Assembly (NCBI GenBank): GCA_029056365.1
Contig: JAIDBM010000227.1
Coordinates: 1 to 18,645, forward strand
Length of the DNA stretch: 18,645 bases
Source of the DNA: Muribaculaceae bacterium
GTDB taxonomy: Bacteria; Bacteroidota; Bacteroidia; Bacteroidales; Muribaculaceae
Reading direction: 5' to 3'
The translations under genes and the position numbers were made by a program. The notes beneath the pieces are model-generated. The model made no database searches. It had not been told where the DNA came from and saw nothing but the letters and a program-made list of their open reading frames with translations. This document shows positions 8,104 through 16,172 of the stretch, piece after piece (position 1 is the first letter of the stretch; each line of letters begins with the position of its first letter).

Positions 8104-8135
8104 CAAAGGTACGACTTTATGGCGACATATGCAAA
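8104..8135 (-). promoter_or_regulatory. Bacteroidetes-type promoter of the glycan operon
   Basis: On the minus strand, TTTG (8135-8132) is followed after 20 bases by TACCTTTG (8111-8104). This is a full match to the Bacteroidetes -33/-7 consensus TTTG then TAnnTTTG. Transcription should start around 8097-8100, leaving an untranslated leader of about 50 bases before the reductase ATG at 8047. The 8-bp palindrome ATGCGCAT (8135-8142) touches the -33 element and could be an operator, though this is weak. The site supports the reductase being the first gene of the operon. Confidence 0.72.
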
Positions 8136-8204
8136 TGCGCATGCTTTCGAAAATTTATGAAACGCTGATGTTTTGGCGTGAAAATGAACTTGTAAGGTGT
8201 GATG

Positions 8205-8236
8205 TTGGATGAATCGAAAAAAAAGTGCTAACTTTG
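8205..8236 (+). promoter_or_regulatory. Bacteroidetes-type promoter of the small secreted protein/cotH pair
   Basis: TTG at 8205-8207 is followed after 21 bases by TAACTTTG (8229-8236), an exact TAnnTTTG match. The predicted transcription start lies only a few bases before, or at, the ATG at 8244. The message would then be nearly leaderless. The two divergent promoters are separated by about 70 bases, in which I see no other clear signal. Confidence 0.65.
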
Positions 8237-8243
8237 CACAGAT

Positions 8244-8744
8244 ATGAAGTCTTTGAAATTTTTTCTGGCAGTGACGTTTGCGGTTGCTGTGTGTCTGCAG
8301 GCATCGGCATGGCGCAGCATGGTGCTGCGTCTGTATGATGGTGCGGTTTGCAAGATTGCATTTTCCGATGAGTTGTCGATGCGGTTTACCGATGGCGAGA
8401 TGTTTGTTTCGGATGGAACCAGCGAATTTGTGGTGCCGCTCGGGAATCTTGCGGGATTTGAACCTTCTGACGAGGTTATAGACGCAGACGATGATGACGA
8501 CGATGATGACGGAGGGTTTGCATCTGCCGGTGATGTCGATTCTGCTGTGTTTGTTTTCCGTTTCGATGGCGACAGACTGCTGATAAGCGGTCCGGCGGAA
8601 GTCGGCGAGGGTTATCTGTTCACATCCGGCGGAATGCTGGTCGGAAGAATCGCGACGGCCGGAACGGTGAATCTTGCCGGCCTTGACCGGGGATTGTATA
8701 TTCTGAAAATCGGTAGATCGGAATTTAAATTTGTTTTGCGATGA
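8244..8744 (+). CDS. Small secreted acidic protein with sorting-like C-terminal tail
   Basis: This 166-residue protein starts with a signal peptide (basic MKSLK, hydrophobic core, cleavage expected after LQASA near residue 22). Residues 26-75 form a beta-rich module (VLRLYDGAVCKIAFSD, then MRFTDGEMFVSD, then FVVPLGNLAGFE). Modules of this form are common at the N-termini of Bacteroidetes surface proteins. A linker holding eight Asp in a row plus flanking acidic residues follows at about 80-90. The last 30 residues (GMLVGRIATAGTVNLAGLDR, then GLYILKIG and a basic end) resemble the type A sorting domain of type IX secretion substrates, though short and divergent. The stop overlaps the cotH ATG as ATGA. 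I do not recognise a named family. A partner or substrate of the CotH kinase is inferred from the coupling only. Confidence 0.75.
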   Translation: MKSLKFFLAVTFAVAVCLQASAWRSMVLRLYDGAVCKIAFSDELSMRFTDGEMFVSDGTSEFVVPLGNLAGFEPSDEVIDADDDDDDDDGGFASAGDVDSAVFVFRFDGDRLLISGPAEVGEGYLFTSGGMLVGRIATAGTVNLAGLDRGLYILKIGRSEFKFVLR

Positions 8745-10171
8745 GGCGGATTTTATTTATTGTCGAACTGGCTCTTGTATGCCTGTCGCTTTCGGGAGTT
8801 GTTGCCGCTGAAAATCCCGACTGGTTTCATGCTGTAAGACAGGATGGTGATATTTATCGGCTTAGCTCGGTTCCGCTTGAGGATATCGACTCGGTGGAAT
8901 TCCGGCGCAGCATGGCCGGAGGCGATACTCTCTCTTACGATATAATGAAAGTTCGCCTGACCGACGGCGATTCCATAATAGTGCCGATGGACGATCATAT
9001 GGAATACGTGTTCGGAACCAATGTGCCTACTATTTCAATTGTTACCGACTCGCTGGTGGATGAAATCTCCAGCAAGACCGAATACCTGTCGGGCACATTC
9101 AGCATGAGAGCCTTCGGTGCCTGTGACGATGTGAGTCCGGTAGCTGTGAATATCCGTGGCCGTGGCAATACAAGCTGGCGCGAACCAAAAAAGCCATACC
9201 GGCTTAAATTCAACAAGAAAATCAGTCTTTGCGGACTCGCAAAGGCGAAAAACTATGTGCTCATAGCAAATTATATCGACAATACGCTGATGAAAAACGC
9301 CATTGCTTTTGAATTGGCCAGACTGCTCGGCATGCCGTACACAAACCACTCGATACCGGTGAATGTGGTGCTCAACGGAAGCTATAAGGGCGCATATATG
9401 CTCAGCGAGAAAGTGGGAATAAACAGCGGCAGTGTGGACATCGACGAGCAGACCGGCATATTGTGGGAGCTCGACCAGAACTATGACGAGGACTATAAAT
9501 TCCATAGCGTGTATTACGATTCGCCCGTGATGCTCAGCGACCCGGATCCCGAAGACCTGGAGTTGCCCGAAGGCGAGGACGCCGATGATTGGTTTGCGCG
9601 ATGGAAGGCCGATTACAACAAAATGGAGGGCATGGTGCGTCAGGGACGGTATCAGGAAGTAGTGGATTCCGCCCAGGTGGTTGATTATCTGCTTGTGCAT
9701 CTTGTATGCGGCAACCGCGAACTGAATCATCCCAAAAGCGTGAAACTGTATAAGGAAGCGCCGGACTCGCTGTATGTGTTCGGGCCGGTATGGGATTTCG
9801 ACTGGGGGTTTGACTACGTGAACCCGCCTGATTTGCCGTTGCTTATGCCTGGTTATTCCGATCTTGTGGGCGCGAACCTCTTTTATGACATACTGCGTAC
9901 TGATAATTTCCAGAATGCATTCCGGCAGCGTTGGGAGTATTTCAAATCCGAGATTTATCCCATGCTCCAGAATTTCATATACTGCTATAGCGGACTGATC
10001 AGGGTGTCGGCTTATCAGAACGGCGCCCGCTGGTCGGCTTCCGGGCCGGCTCACACGGCAAACTCCACCGAGAAATTCGATGTCAATGTCGATAAACTGC
10101 TGCAATGGCTCGATGAGCGCGTGCAGGCTATCGACTCATCGCCTGAATGGTTGCTGTATAAGCAACGTTAA
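8741..10171 (+). CDS. Secreted CotH-family atypical protein kinase
   Basis: This 476-residue protein has a signal peptide (MRRILFIVELALVCLSLSGV, cleavage near VVAA). A short module (VRQDGDIYRLSSVPLEDIDS, then VRLTDGDSIIVP) resembles the one in the preceding gene. The CotH domain follows: RGRGNTSW at 139-146, KKPYRLKFNKK, NYVLIANYIDNTLMKNAIAF, SYKGAYMLSEKV, ILWELDQNYDED, GNRELNHPKSVKLYKE, and FGPVWDFDWGFDY with Asp352 and Asp354 in the metal-binding region. CotH of Bacillus phosphorylates spore-coat proteins on serine; many Bacteroidetes encode exported CotH proteins whose substrates are unknown. This one should act in the periplasm or at the surface. It has no sorting tail of its own, unlike its upstream partner. 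Translation is probably coupled to that partner by the 4-base overlap. No clear terminator separates it from the dxr promoter. Confidence 0.9.
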   Translation: MRRILFIVELALVCLSLSGVVAAENPDWFHAVRQDGDIYRLSSVPLEDIDSVEFRRSMAGGDTLSYDIMKVRLTDGDSIIVPMDDHMEYVFGTNVPTISIVTDSLVDEISSKTEYLSGTFSMRAFGACDDVSPVAVNIRGRGNTSWREPKKPYRLKFNKKISLCGLAKAKNYVLIANYIDNTLMKNAIAFELARLLGMPYTNHSIPVNVVLNGSYKGAYMLSEKVGINSGSVDIDEQTGILWELDQNYDEDYKFHSVYYDSPVMLSDPDPEDLELPEGEDADDWFARWKADYNKMEGMVRQGRYQEVVDSAQVVDYLLVHLVCGNRELNHPKSVKLYKEAPDSLYVFGPVWDFDWGFDYVNPPDLPLLMPGYSDLVGANLFYDILRTDNFQNAFRQRWEYFKSEIYPMLQNFIYCYSGLIRVSAYQNGARWSASGPAHTANSTEKFDVNVDKLLQWLDERVQAIDSSPEWLLYKQR

Positions 10172-10181
10172 CATCATAATC

Positions 10182-10212
10182 TTGCAGAATTGACGTTTTT
10201 TCATTAATTTTG
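10182..10212 (+). promoter_or_regulatory. Bacteroidetes-type promoter of the dxr run
   Basis: TTG at 10182-10184 is followed after 20 bases by TAATTTTG (10205-10212), a full TAnnTTTG match. The expected transcription start is around 10217-10220. This lies very close to a possible TTG start at 10224 and about 20 bases before the GTG at 10239. The position supports GTG as the real dxr start. Confidence 0.65.
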
Positions 10213-10238
10213 CGTGTTAATTATTGCTATTACCAGCC

Positions 10239-11405
10239 GTGACAAAAACAGACAGAACACCTAAAAATATCGCGGTTATAGGAGCTACCGGCTCAATTGG
10301 CACGCAGACCCTCGACATCGCGGCCCGGCATCCGGACTTGTACCGTCCGCTTGTACTAACGGCAGGAAGCCGGGTGAATGAGCTTGTGGAGCTGTGCAGG
10401 AAACATCGTCCGCGCCTTGCCGTGATAGCCGATGACCGACATTATCGCGAGTTATGCTCGGAGTTGCAGCCGCTCGGCATAGAATGTGCTGCCGGAGCCG
10501 ATGCCATCGCTGAGGCTGCAGCGCTGCCGGAAGTCGACATGACCGTAACCGCCACAGTAGGATATAGCGGACTGCTGCCTACCGTAAAGGCCATTACGGC
10601 CGGAAAAGACATCGCACTGGCGAACAAAGAGACACTTGTTGTGGCCGGAGCTCTCATTGAGCGCCTGCTCAATGACTCATCGTCGAAAATATATCCTGTC
10701 GATTCGGAACACTCCGCCATATATCAGTGCCTGCAGGGAGAAGACCCGGCACAGGTGAGCCGACTTATCATCACAGCTTCCGGAGGTCCGTTCCGGACAT
10801 GGGAGCGCGACCGCATCGCAGTTGCGCGGGCATGCGATGCGCTCAGGCATCCGAACTGGAGTATGGGCGCGAAAATCACCATCGACTCGGCAACAATGAT
10901 GAACAAGGCTTTCGAACTGATCGAGGCCCGATGGCTGTTCGGAGTGGGGGCCGACCGTCTCAGCGCGGTGGTGCATCCGCAGTCTATAATCCACTCGATG
11001 GTGGAATTCGCCGATGGAGGAATCAAGGCCCAGATGGGGGTGCCCGACATGCATCTGCCGATAGCTTATGCCCTCGGCTGTGCACAAAGGCTTCCGGGAG
11101 CGGAACGTTCGCTCGGACTTGCCGATATGGCATCGCTTACCTTTGAAGAACCCGACACCGACCGCTTTCCATGTCTGACACTTGCCGATATGGCGCTCAG
11201 ACGCTCAGGTAACACCGCATGCGTCATAAACGCAGCCAACGAAGTTGCAGTTCAGGCCTATCTGCAGAACCGCATAGGCTTCTATGATATATACCGTATT
11301 ATATGTGAGACACTCGACCGTTGCGAATACATCGCCGAGCCGACACTCTCCGATTATGTTCAAACCAACCAAATCGCCCGCGATATAGCAGGCACAATGT
11401 TTTAA
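10239..11405 (+). CDS. dxr: 1-deoxy-D-xylulose 5-phosphate reductoisomerase
   Basis: Dxr converts 1-deoxy-D-xylulose 5-phosphate to 2-C-methyl-D-erythritol 4-phosphate with NADPH, the committed step of the non-mevalonate isoprenoid pathway, in the cytoplasm. The frame shows the NADPH-binding IAVIGATGSIG (Gly15-Gly21), the metal-binding DSEHSAIYQCL (Asp155, Glu157), TASGGPFR, HPNWSMGAKITIDSATMMNK with Glu226 as the third metal ligand, and HPQSIIHSMVEF. The 388-residue length is normal. No ATG is available. The frame opens after a TAA at 10218, leaving TTG 10224 or GTG 10239; GTG is preferred because it leaves a short leader after the promoter. The TAA overlaps the rseP ATG by one base. A link to envelope synthesis is natural, since this pathway supplies the undecaprenyl carrier. 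Confidence 0.95.
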   Translation: MTKTDRTPKNIAVIGATGSIGTQTLDIAARHPDLYRPLVLTAGSRVNELVELCRKHRPRLAVIADDRHYRELCSELQPLGIECAAGADAIAEAAALPEVDMTVTATVGYSGLLPTVKAITAGKDIALANKETLVVAGALIERLLNDSSSKIYPVDSEHSAIYQCLQGEDPAQVSRLIITASGGPFRTWERDRIAVARACDALRHPNWSMGAKITIDSATMMNKAFELIEARWLFGVGADRLSAVVHPQSIIHSMVEFADGGIKAQMGVPDMHLPIAYALGCAQRLPGAERSLGLADMASLTFEEPDTDRFPCLTLADMALRRSGNTACVINAANEVAVQAYLQNRIGFYDIYRIICETLDRCEYIAEPTLSDYVQTNQIARDIAGTMF

Positions 11406-12844
11406 TGGAATTATTTCTGATAAAAGCTGCCCAACTTGTGGTGGCGCTGGTGCTTCTGGTCACCGTCCACGAATTTGGCCACTACATTTTTGCCAGGATG
11501 TTCGGCATAAAGGTCAACCGATTCTATCTATTTTTCAATCCGAAGTTCTCGTTGCTGAAATACGACCCGATGGCGGGCACGCTCAAGCTTATAGCCTATG
11601 ACAAAGACGGCAAGGAGCAGGCGTTGCGCACGTTTCAGGTAAGCCGTCCGCGGCAGCCGCGTGCCGATGGCAAACCCACTTGGCGTGATACCGTATACGG
11701 TCTCGGATGGCTTCCTCTCGGAGGCTATTGCGATATTGCCGGAATGGTTGATGAAACAAAATCGACAAAGGATCTCGCCTCCGAGGCCCAGCCATGGGAA
11801 TTCCGCTCGAAGGCGGCATACAAGCGTCTGCTTGTGATGGTGGCCGGGGTATTGTTCAACTTCATTCTTGCCATTGTGATATATATAGGTATCGCCGTGC
11901 ATTGGGGCGATGATTATGTGCCCTATGGCGCCATGCGTGAAGGCCTTGATTTCTCCGAGGAGATGCAGCAGGCCGGATTCCGTACCGGCGATAAGCTCGT
12001 AACCCTCAATTCCGAGCCTATCGATGCCAAAGACTATAACACGCTGTGGAAAATGATTCAGCCGGGTGCCAGAATCGGAGTGGAGCGCGGCGACTCTTCG
12101 CTGACAGTAGAGATTGGCGACGGACTTCTGCGCCAGATGGCTACCAAAGGCAAGGACTACCGCGCCATGATGATACGAGTGCCGGTGTACGTGGCTTCGA
12201 CGGTAAACGGTGAAGCGGCCGACAAGGCCGGCCTGAAGCCCGGCGACCGAATTCTGAAAGTCGGTGCCGATACCACCCCGGCGATAACCGAATTCCGTCC
12301 GGCCCTCGAACGGCACAAAGGCACCGCCACCACTCTGACCATAGAGCGCGACGGCCAGATGCAGACCGTGCCGGTTCAGCTGGGCGAGAGCGGCCTGCTT
12401 GGCATACAGATGGTGTCGCCTACAGAAATATTCGACACCGAGCACATCGACTATAATATGCTTCAGGCAATTCCCCGTGGCTGGGAAATAGGCACAGGCC
12501 AGCTGATGAGCTATGTGTCGTCGCTCGGTCTGATATTCACAAAGGAAGGAGCGCAGAGTGTGGGCGGATTCGGCACACTCGGTTCGCTTTTCCCGGAAAA
12601 GTGGAACTGGTACTCGTTCTGGCAGATTACCGCATTCCTGTCGGTTATACTTGCCTTTATGAACATTATACCCATACCGGCTCTTGATGGCGGCTATATT
12701 CTTTTCCTTCTTGTAGAGATGGTGACACGCCGCCGTATGAGCGAACGTTTTATAGAAATCGCAAACATGATAGGCATGGGCTTCCTGCTGTTGCTGCTTG
12801 TGTATGCCAATTTCAATGATGTCTATCGAATGCTTCTGAAATGA
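11405..12844 (+). CDS. rseP: RIP metalloprotease RseP (site-2 protease)
   Basis: This 479-residue protein starts at the ATG that overlaps the dxr stop (TAATG). A frame extension upstream lies wholly inside dxr and is ignored. The first membrane helix ends in HEFGH (residues 22-26), the zinc-binding motif. About 90 polar residues with WLPLGGYCDIAGM follow, then a second helix (LLVMVAGVLFNFILAIVIYI). Two PDZ-like domains come next (QAGFRTGDKLVTLNSEPI and ADKAGLKPGDRILKVG), then the C-terminal helices with NIIPIPALDGGYI, whose Asp428 is the third zinc ligand. This family cuts membrane-spanning substrates such as anti-sigma factors and signal peptide remnants, in the cytoplasmic membrane. Adjacency to dxr is a known conserved pairing. 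The stop overlaps the rlmI start by four bases. Confidence 0.95.
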   Translation: MELFLIKAAQLVVALVLLVTVHEFGHYIFARMFGIKVNRFYLFFNPKFSLLKYDPMAGTLKLIAYDKDGKEQALRTFQVSRPRQPRADGKPTWRDTVYGLGWLPLGGYCDIAGMVDETKSTKDLASEAQPWEFRSKAAYKRLLVMVAGVLFNFILAIVIYIGIAVHWGDDYVPYGAMREGLDFSEEMQQAGFRTGDKLVTLNSEPIDAKDYNTLWKMIQPGARIGVERGDSSLTVEIGDGLLRQMATKGKDYRAMMIRVPVYVASTVNGEAADKAGLKPGDRILKVGADTTPAITEFRPALERHKGTATTLTIERDGQMQTVPVQLGESGLLGIQMVSPTEIFDTEHIDYNMLQAIPRGWEIGTGQLMSYVSSLGLIFTKEGAQSVGGFGTLGSLFPEKWNWYSFWQITAFLSVILAFMNIIPIPALDGGYILFLLVEMVTRRRMSERFIEIANMIGMGFLLLLLVYANFNDVYRMLLK

Positions 12845-14025
12845 ATTATCCTGTACTGAAACTCAAACGCGGCAAAGACGAGTCGCTGCGCCGCTTCCAT
12901 CCGTGGGTGTTCTCCGGAGCACTCACCCATATGCCCGCCGACCTTGAGGAGGGCAGTGTGGTGCGAGTGGTCGATTCCGATGGCAATACCATGGGGGTAG
13001 GGCACTTCCAGATCGGCAGTATCGCCGTGAGAATGCTTGACTTCGCCGATACCGAAATCAATGCCGCCTTCTATGCCTCGCGTCTTGCCCAGGCATGGCG
13101 TCTTCGTGAAGCGCTCGGATTGCGCCGGGCCGACAATACCGCATTCAGGCTCGTGCATGGCGAAGGCGACTTCCTGCCCGGACTGGTAGTGGACATTTAC
13201 GATACCACGGCTGTGGTCCAGGCCCATTCGCCGGGAATGCATTTTGCCCGGCAGGCTATTGCCGATGAACTGATGCGTCTGCCGGGCGCAGGTATCAGTG
13301 CGGTGTATTACAAATCGGAAACCACACTGCCCTACAAAGCACGCCTTGATCCGCAGAACGACTATATAGCAGGCACGCCCGGCGATTCTGTGGCTGTGGA
13401 AAACGGCTTGAAATTCAATATCGACTGGCTTCGCGGCCAGAAGACTGGCTTTTTTGTCGACCAGCGCGACAACCGCAGTCTGCTTCAGCACTACAGTCGT
13501 GGACGCAGGGTGCTGAACATGTTCTGTTATACAGGCGGTTTTTCGGTCTATGCCATGCGCGGAGGAGCCGAACTTGTGCATAGCGTGGATTCATCGGCCA
13601 AGGCGGTGTCTCTGACCGAAGCCAATGTGGAGTTGAATTTCCCGGGCGACAGTCGCCATGAGGCTTTTGCCACCGATGCATTCAAGTTTCTCGATGCCAT
13701 GGAGCGAGATGCCTATGACCTGATAGTGCTTGACCCGCCTGCCTTTGCCAAACACCGCAGTGCGCTCAGAAATGCTTTGCGCGGTTATCAGCGCCTGAAT
13801 GCCGCCGCTTTCTCCCGAATTGCCTCAGGCGGTATATTGTTTACTTTCAGCTGTTCGCAGGCTGTAACAAAAGAGCAGTTCCGGCTGGCTGTTTTCTCGG
13901 CGGCCGCCCAGACAGGACGCAGGGTGCGGATTCTGCATCAGCTTACTCAGCCGGCCGACCATCCGGTGAATATATATCATCCTGAGGGCGAGTATCTGAA
14001 GGGGCTCATCCTTTATGTGGAATAA
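12841..14025 (+). CDS. rlmI: 23S rRNA (cytosine-C5)-methyltransferase, RlmI-like
   Basis: This 394-residue protein, the same size as E. coli RlmI, begins with a PUA-like RNA-binding domain (LKRGKDESLRRFHPWVFSGA). The EEHG-type middle region and the DQRDNR motif before a Rossmann methyltransferase fold follow. The SAM-binding loop reads VLNMFCYTGGFSVYAMRGGA. DPPAFAK starts at Asp298, and the catalytic cysteine should be Cys338 in FTFSCSQ. The C-terminus ADHPVNIYHPEGEYLKGL matches RlmI closely. RlmI methylates a cytosine (C1962 in E. coli) of 23S rRNA with SAM; the position in this species is inferred. It starts inside the rseP stop (ATGA overlap), so it is in the same operon, and the peptidase gene follows after 22 bases. 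Confidence 0.9.
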   Translation: MNYPVLKLKRGKDESLRRFHPWVFSGALTHMPADLEEGSVVRVVDSDGNTMGVGHFQIGSIAVRMLDFADTEINAAFYASRLAQAWRLREALGLRRADNTAFRLVHGEGDFLPGLVVDIYDTTAVVQAHSPGMHFARQAIADELMRLPGAGISAVYYKSETTLPYKARLDPQNDYIAGTPGDSVAVENGLKFNIDWLRGQKTGFFVDQRDNRSLLQHYSRGRRVLNMFCYTGGFSVYAMRGGAELVHSVDSSAKAVSLTEANVELNFPGDSRHEAFATDAFKFLDAMERDAYDLIVLDPPAFAKHRSALRNALRGYQRLNAAAFSRIASGGILFTFSCSQAVTKEQFRLAVFSAAAQTGRRVRILHQLTQPADHPVNIYHPEGEYLKGLILYVE

Positions 14026-14047
14026 GAATCCTAACCCTATAATAATT

Positions 14048-16072
14048 ATGAAGTTAACAACATTAATCACAGGGGCAGCCCTGGCACTTGGCACAACTGC
14101 CGCAGCGCAGGTGTTCTCGTCAGAGCCGCCGACTCATGAATTCAACTACGTGAACGACCGTTTTGCCGACATCGAGGTGCTTCGCTACAAGGTTCCGGGT
14201 TTCGAAGACCTCACGCTGAACCAGAAACAGCTTGTCTACTATCTGACAGAGGCCGCAATATGGGGCCGCGATATTCTGTGGGACCAGAACTGCAAGTACA
14301 ACCTCCCGATCCGCTATATGCTGGAGGATGTGTATGAAAACTATAAGGGCGACCGTACGCTCGACCCTCAGTACAAGGCGTTTGAGACTTATCTGAAACA
14401 GCTGTGGTTTGCAAACGGCATACACCACCATTACTCAACCGACAAGTTCGTGCCCGCTTTCAGCCGCGAATTCCTTCAGGCAGAGCTTGCGAAGCTGCCG
14501 GCCGATGCACGCTGGAGACCCATGGAGGCCGAACTTCTGGAGGTTATATTTAACCCGGCGGTATATGCCAAGCGTGTGAATCAGGCGGAAGGACAGGATC
14601 TCATACTTACTTCGGCCAACAATATGTATGAGGGAGTTACCCAGAAAGAAGTGGAAGACTTCTATGCCAATAAAAAGAATCCCGATGATGCCACTCCGAT
14701 AAGCTATGGCCTGAATGCCCGTGTCACCAAGGACAAGGACGGCAAGGTTGTGGAGCAGGTTTACCGTCTTGGCGGATATTACAGCGATGCAATCGCGCAT
14801 ATAATCGAGAATCTTGAAAAAGCCATGCAGTTCGCCGAAAATGAAACACAGCGGGCCACTATAGCAAAGCTCGTGGAGTACTACCGTACCGGCGACCTGA
14901 AAACATTCGACGACTACAGTATCAGCTGGGTGGAGGATACAGCCTCGCAGGTCGATTTTATCAACGGTTTCATCGAAAGTTACGGCGATCCGCTGGGCAT
15001 GACCGGAAGCTGGGAATCGATAGTGAATTTCAAGAACATTCCGGCCAGCCACCGTACCGAGGTACTGAGCAGCGAGGCACAGTGGTTCGAGAATAACTCG
15101 CCGGTTGACCCGCGTTTCCGCAAAGAGGCTGTCAAGGGTGTGAGCGCCAAGGTGATTACAGCCGCTATTCTTGCCGGCGATGCCTATCCGGCCACGCCTA
15201 TCGGAATCAACCTGCCGAATGCCAACTGGATTCGTGCCGCACATGGCTCTAAATCGGTTACAATCGAGAACATCACACAGGCCTACGATGAAGCTTCGCA
15301 CGGCAATGGTTTCAATGAGGAGTTTGTTATCGACAAGCCTACATGCGAGCTGCTCGACAAATACCTGTTCATAACCGACAACCTGCACACCGACCTTCAT
15401 GAGTGCCTTGGTCATGGCAGCGGACGTCTGCTTCCGGGGGTTGATCCGGATGCCCTCAAAGCCCATGGCTCGACTCTTGAAGAGGCCCGTGCCGACTTGT
15501 TCGCGCTTTATTATCTCGGCGATCCGAAAATGGTTGAGATGGGTCTGCTCGACAACCCCGACGCATACAAGGCCGAATATTACAAATACATTCTCAACGG
15601 ACTCATGACCCAGCTGATGCGCATAGAACCCGGAAAGGATGTCGAGGAGGCTCATATGCGTAACCGCAAGCTCATCGCCGAATGGGTGTATGAGAAGGGT
15701 CATGCCGACAATGTTGTGGAACTTGTTAAGCGCGATGGAAAGACATATGTGAAAATCAACGATTACAGGAAACTCCGTGAGCTTTTCGGCCAGCTTCTGG
15801 GCGAAGTGCAGCGCATCAAGAGCGAGGGCGATTATGAAGCCGGCGCGGCTCTCGTCGAAGCTTATGGTGTGAAGGTCGACCCTGCAGTACACAAGGAAGT
15901 CCTCGATCGATATGCTCATCTTGACATCGCACCCTACAGAGGCTTTGTAAACCCCACTTACCGTCAGGTACGCAATGGCAACGGCGAGGTGGTTGATGTT
16001 GAAATTGAGTATAACGAAGACTATATTCCCCAGATGCTGCGCTACGGCAAGCATTACAACGGATTGAAATAA
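14048..16072 (+). CDS. Dipeptidyl peptidase III (peptidase family M49), exported
   Basis: This 674-residue zinc exopeptidase is nearly identical in size to the DPP III of Bacteroides thetaiotaomicron. The motif HECLGH starts at His451 (His451 and His456 zinc ligands, Glu452 catalytic), and EEARAD supplies Glu479 as third ligand. The spacing of 28 residues from first His to Glu matches the family. M49 enzymes release dipeptides from the N-terminus of short peptides. The N-terminus MKLTTLITGAALALGTTAAA is a signal peptide, so the enzyme should act in the periplasm. I chose ATG 14048; the upstream in-frame ATG at 14015 lies inside the rlmI end and would precede the signal peptide with polar residues. 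It is the last gene of the dxr run, ahead of a strong hairpin. Confidence 0.92.
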   Translation: MKLTTLITGAALALGTTAAAQVFSSEPPTHEFNYVNDRFADIEVLRYKVPGFEDLTLNQKQLVYYLTEAAIWGRDILWDQNCKYNLPIRYMLEDVYENYKGDRTLDPQYKAFETYLKQLWFANGIHHHYSTDKFVPAFSREFLQAELAKLPADARWRPMEAELLEVIFNPAVYAKRVNQAEGQDLILTSANNMYEGVTQKEVEDFYANKKNPDDATPISYGLNARVTKDKDGKVVEQVYRLGGYYSDAIAHIIENLEKAMQFAENETQRATIAKLVEYYRTGDLKTFDDYSISWVEDTASQVDFINGFIESYGDPLGMTGSWESIVNFKNIPASHRTEVLSSEAQWFENNSPVDPRFRKEAVKGVSAKVITAAILAGDAYPATPIGINLPNANWIRAAHGSKSVTIENITQAYDEASHGNGFNEEFVIDKPTCELLDKYLFITDNLHTDLHECLGHGSGRLLPGVDPDALKAHGSTLEEARADLFALYYLGDPKMVEMGLLDNPDAYKAEYYKYILNGLMTQLMRIEPGKDVEEAHMRNRKLIAEWVYEKGHADNVVELVKRDGKTYVKINDYRKLRELFGQLLGEVQRIKSEGDYEAGAALVEAYGVKVDPAVHKEVLDRYAHLDIAPYRGFVNPTYRQVRNGNGEVVDVEIEYNEDYIPQMLRYGKHYNGLK

Positions 16073-16111
16073 CCTGTTCAGGCAACTGCCTGGCCCTGGT
16101 GACATAAAATG

Positions 16112-16141
16112 CCGGAGGCCCGCCGCACGGCGGGCCTCCGG
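16112..16141. terminator. Perfect 13-bp hairpin between convergent genes
   Basis: Arms 16112-16124 and 16129-16141 pair without mismatch around the 4-base loop GCAC, and nearly all pairs are G-C. It lies 40 bases after the DPP III stop and 32 bases before the end of the convergent ompA-like gene. On the minus strand the stem is followed by ATTTTATG, a better U-tract than on the plus strand (TTCGTTA). It probably stops both transcripts, most efficiently that of the ompA-like gene. Confidence 0.85.
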
Positions 16142-16172
16142 TTCGTTATGGGTAAGAGAGAGAGAAGAATGA

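Noticed and set aside
8479..8515. GA/C-rich stretch as a DNA tandem repeat or assembly artefact
   Set aside because: Mixed GAC and GAT codons encode a plain Asp run in frame, as in natural acidic linkers.
9035..10105. 356-codon minus-strand open frame opposite cotH
   Set aside because: It has no start context or domain, and the plus strand carries the full CotH motif series.
14435..16105. 556-codon minus-strand open frame opposite the DPP III gene
   Set aside because: It mirrors the codon pattern of a well-supported M49 peptidase and shows no family signature of its own.
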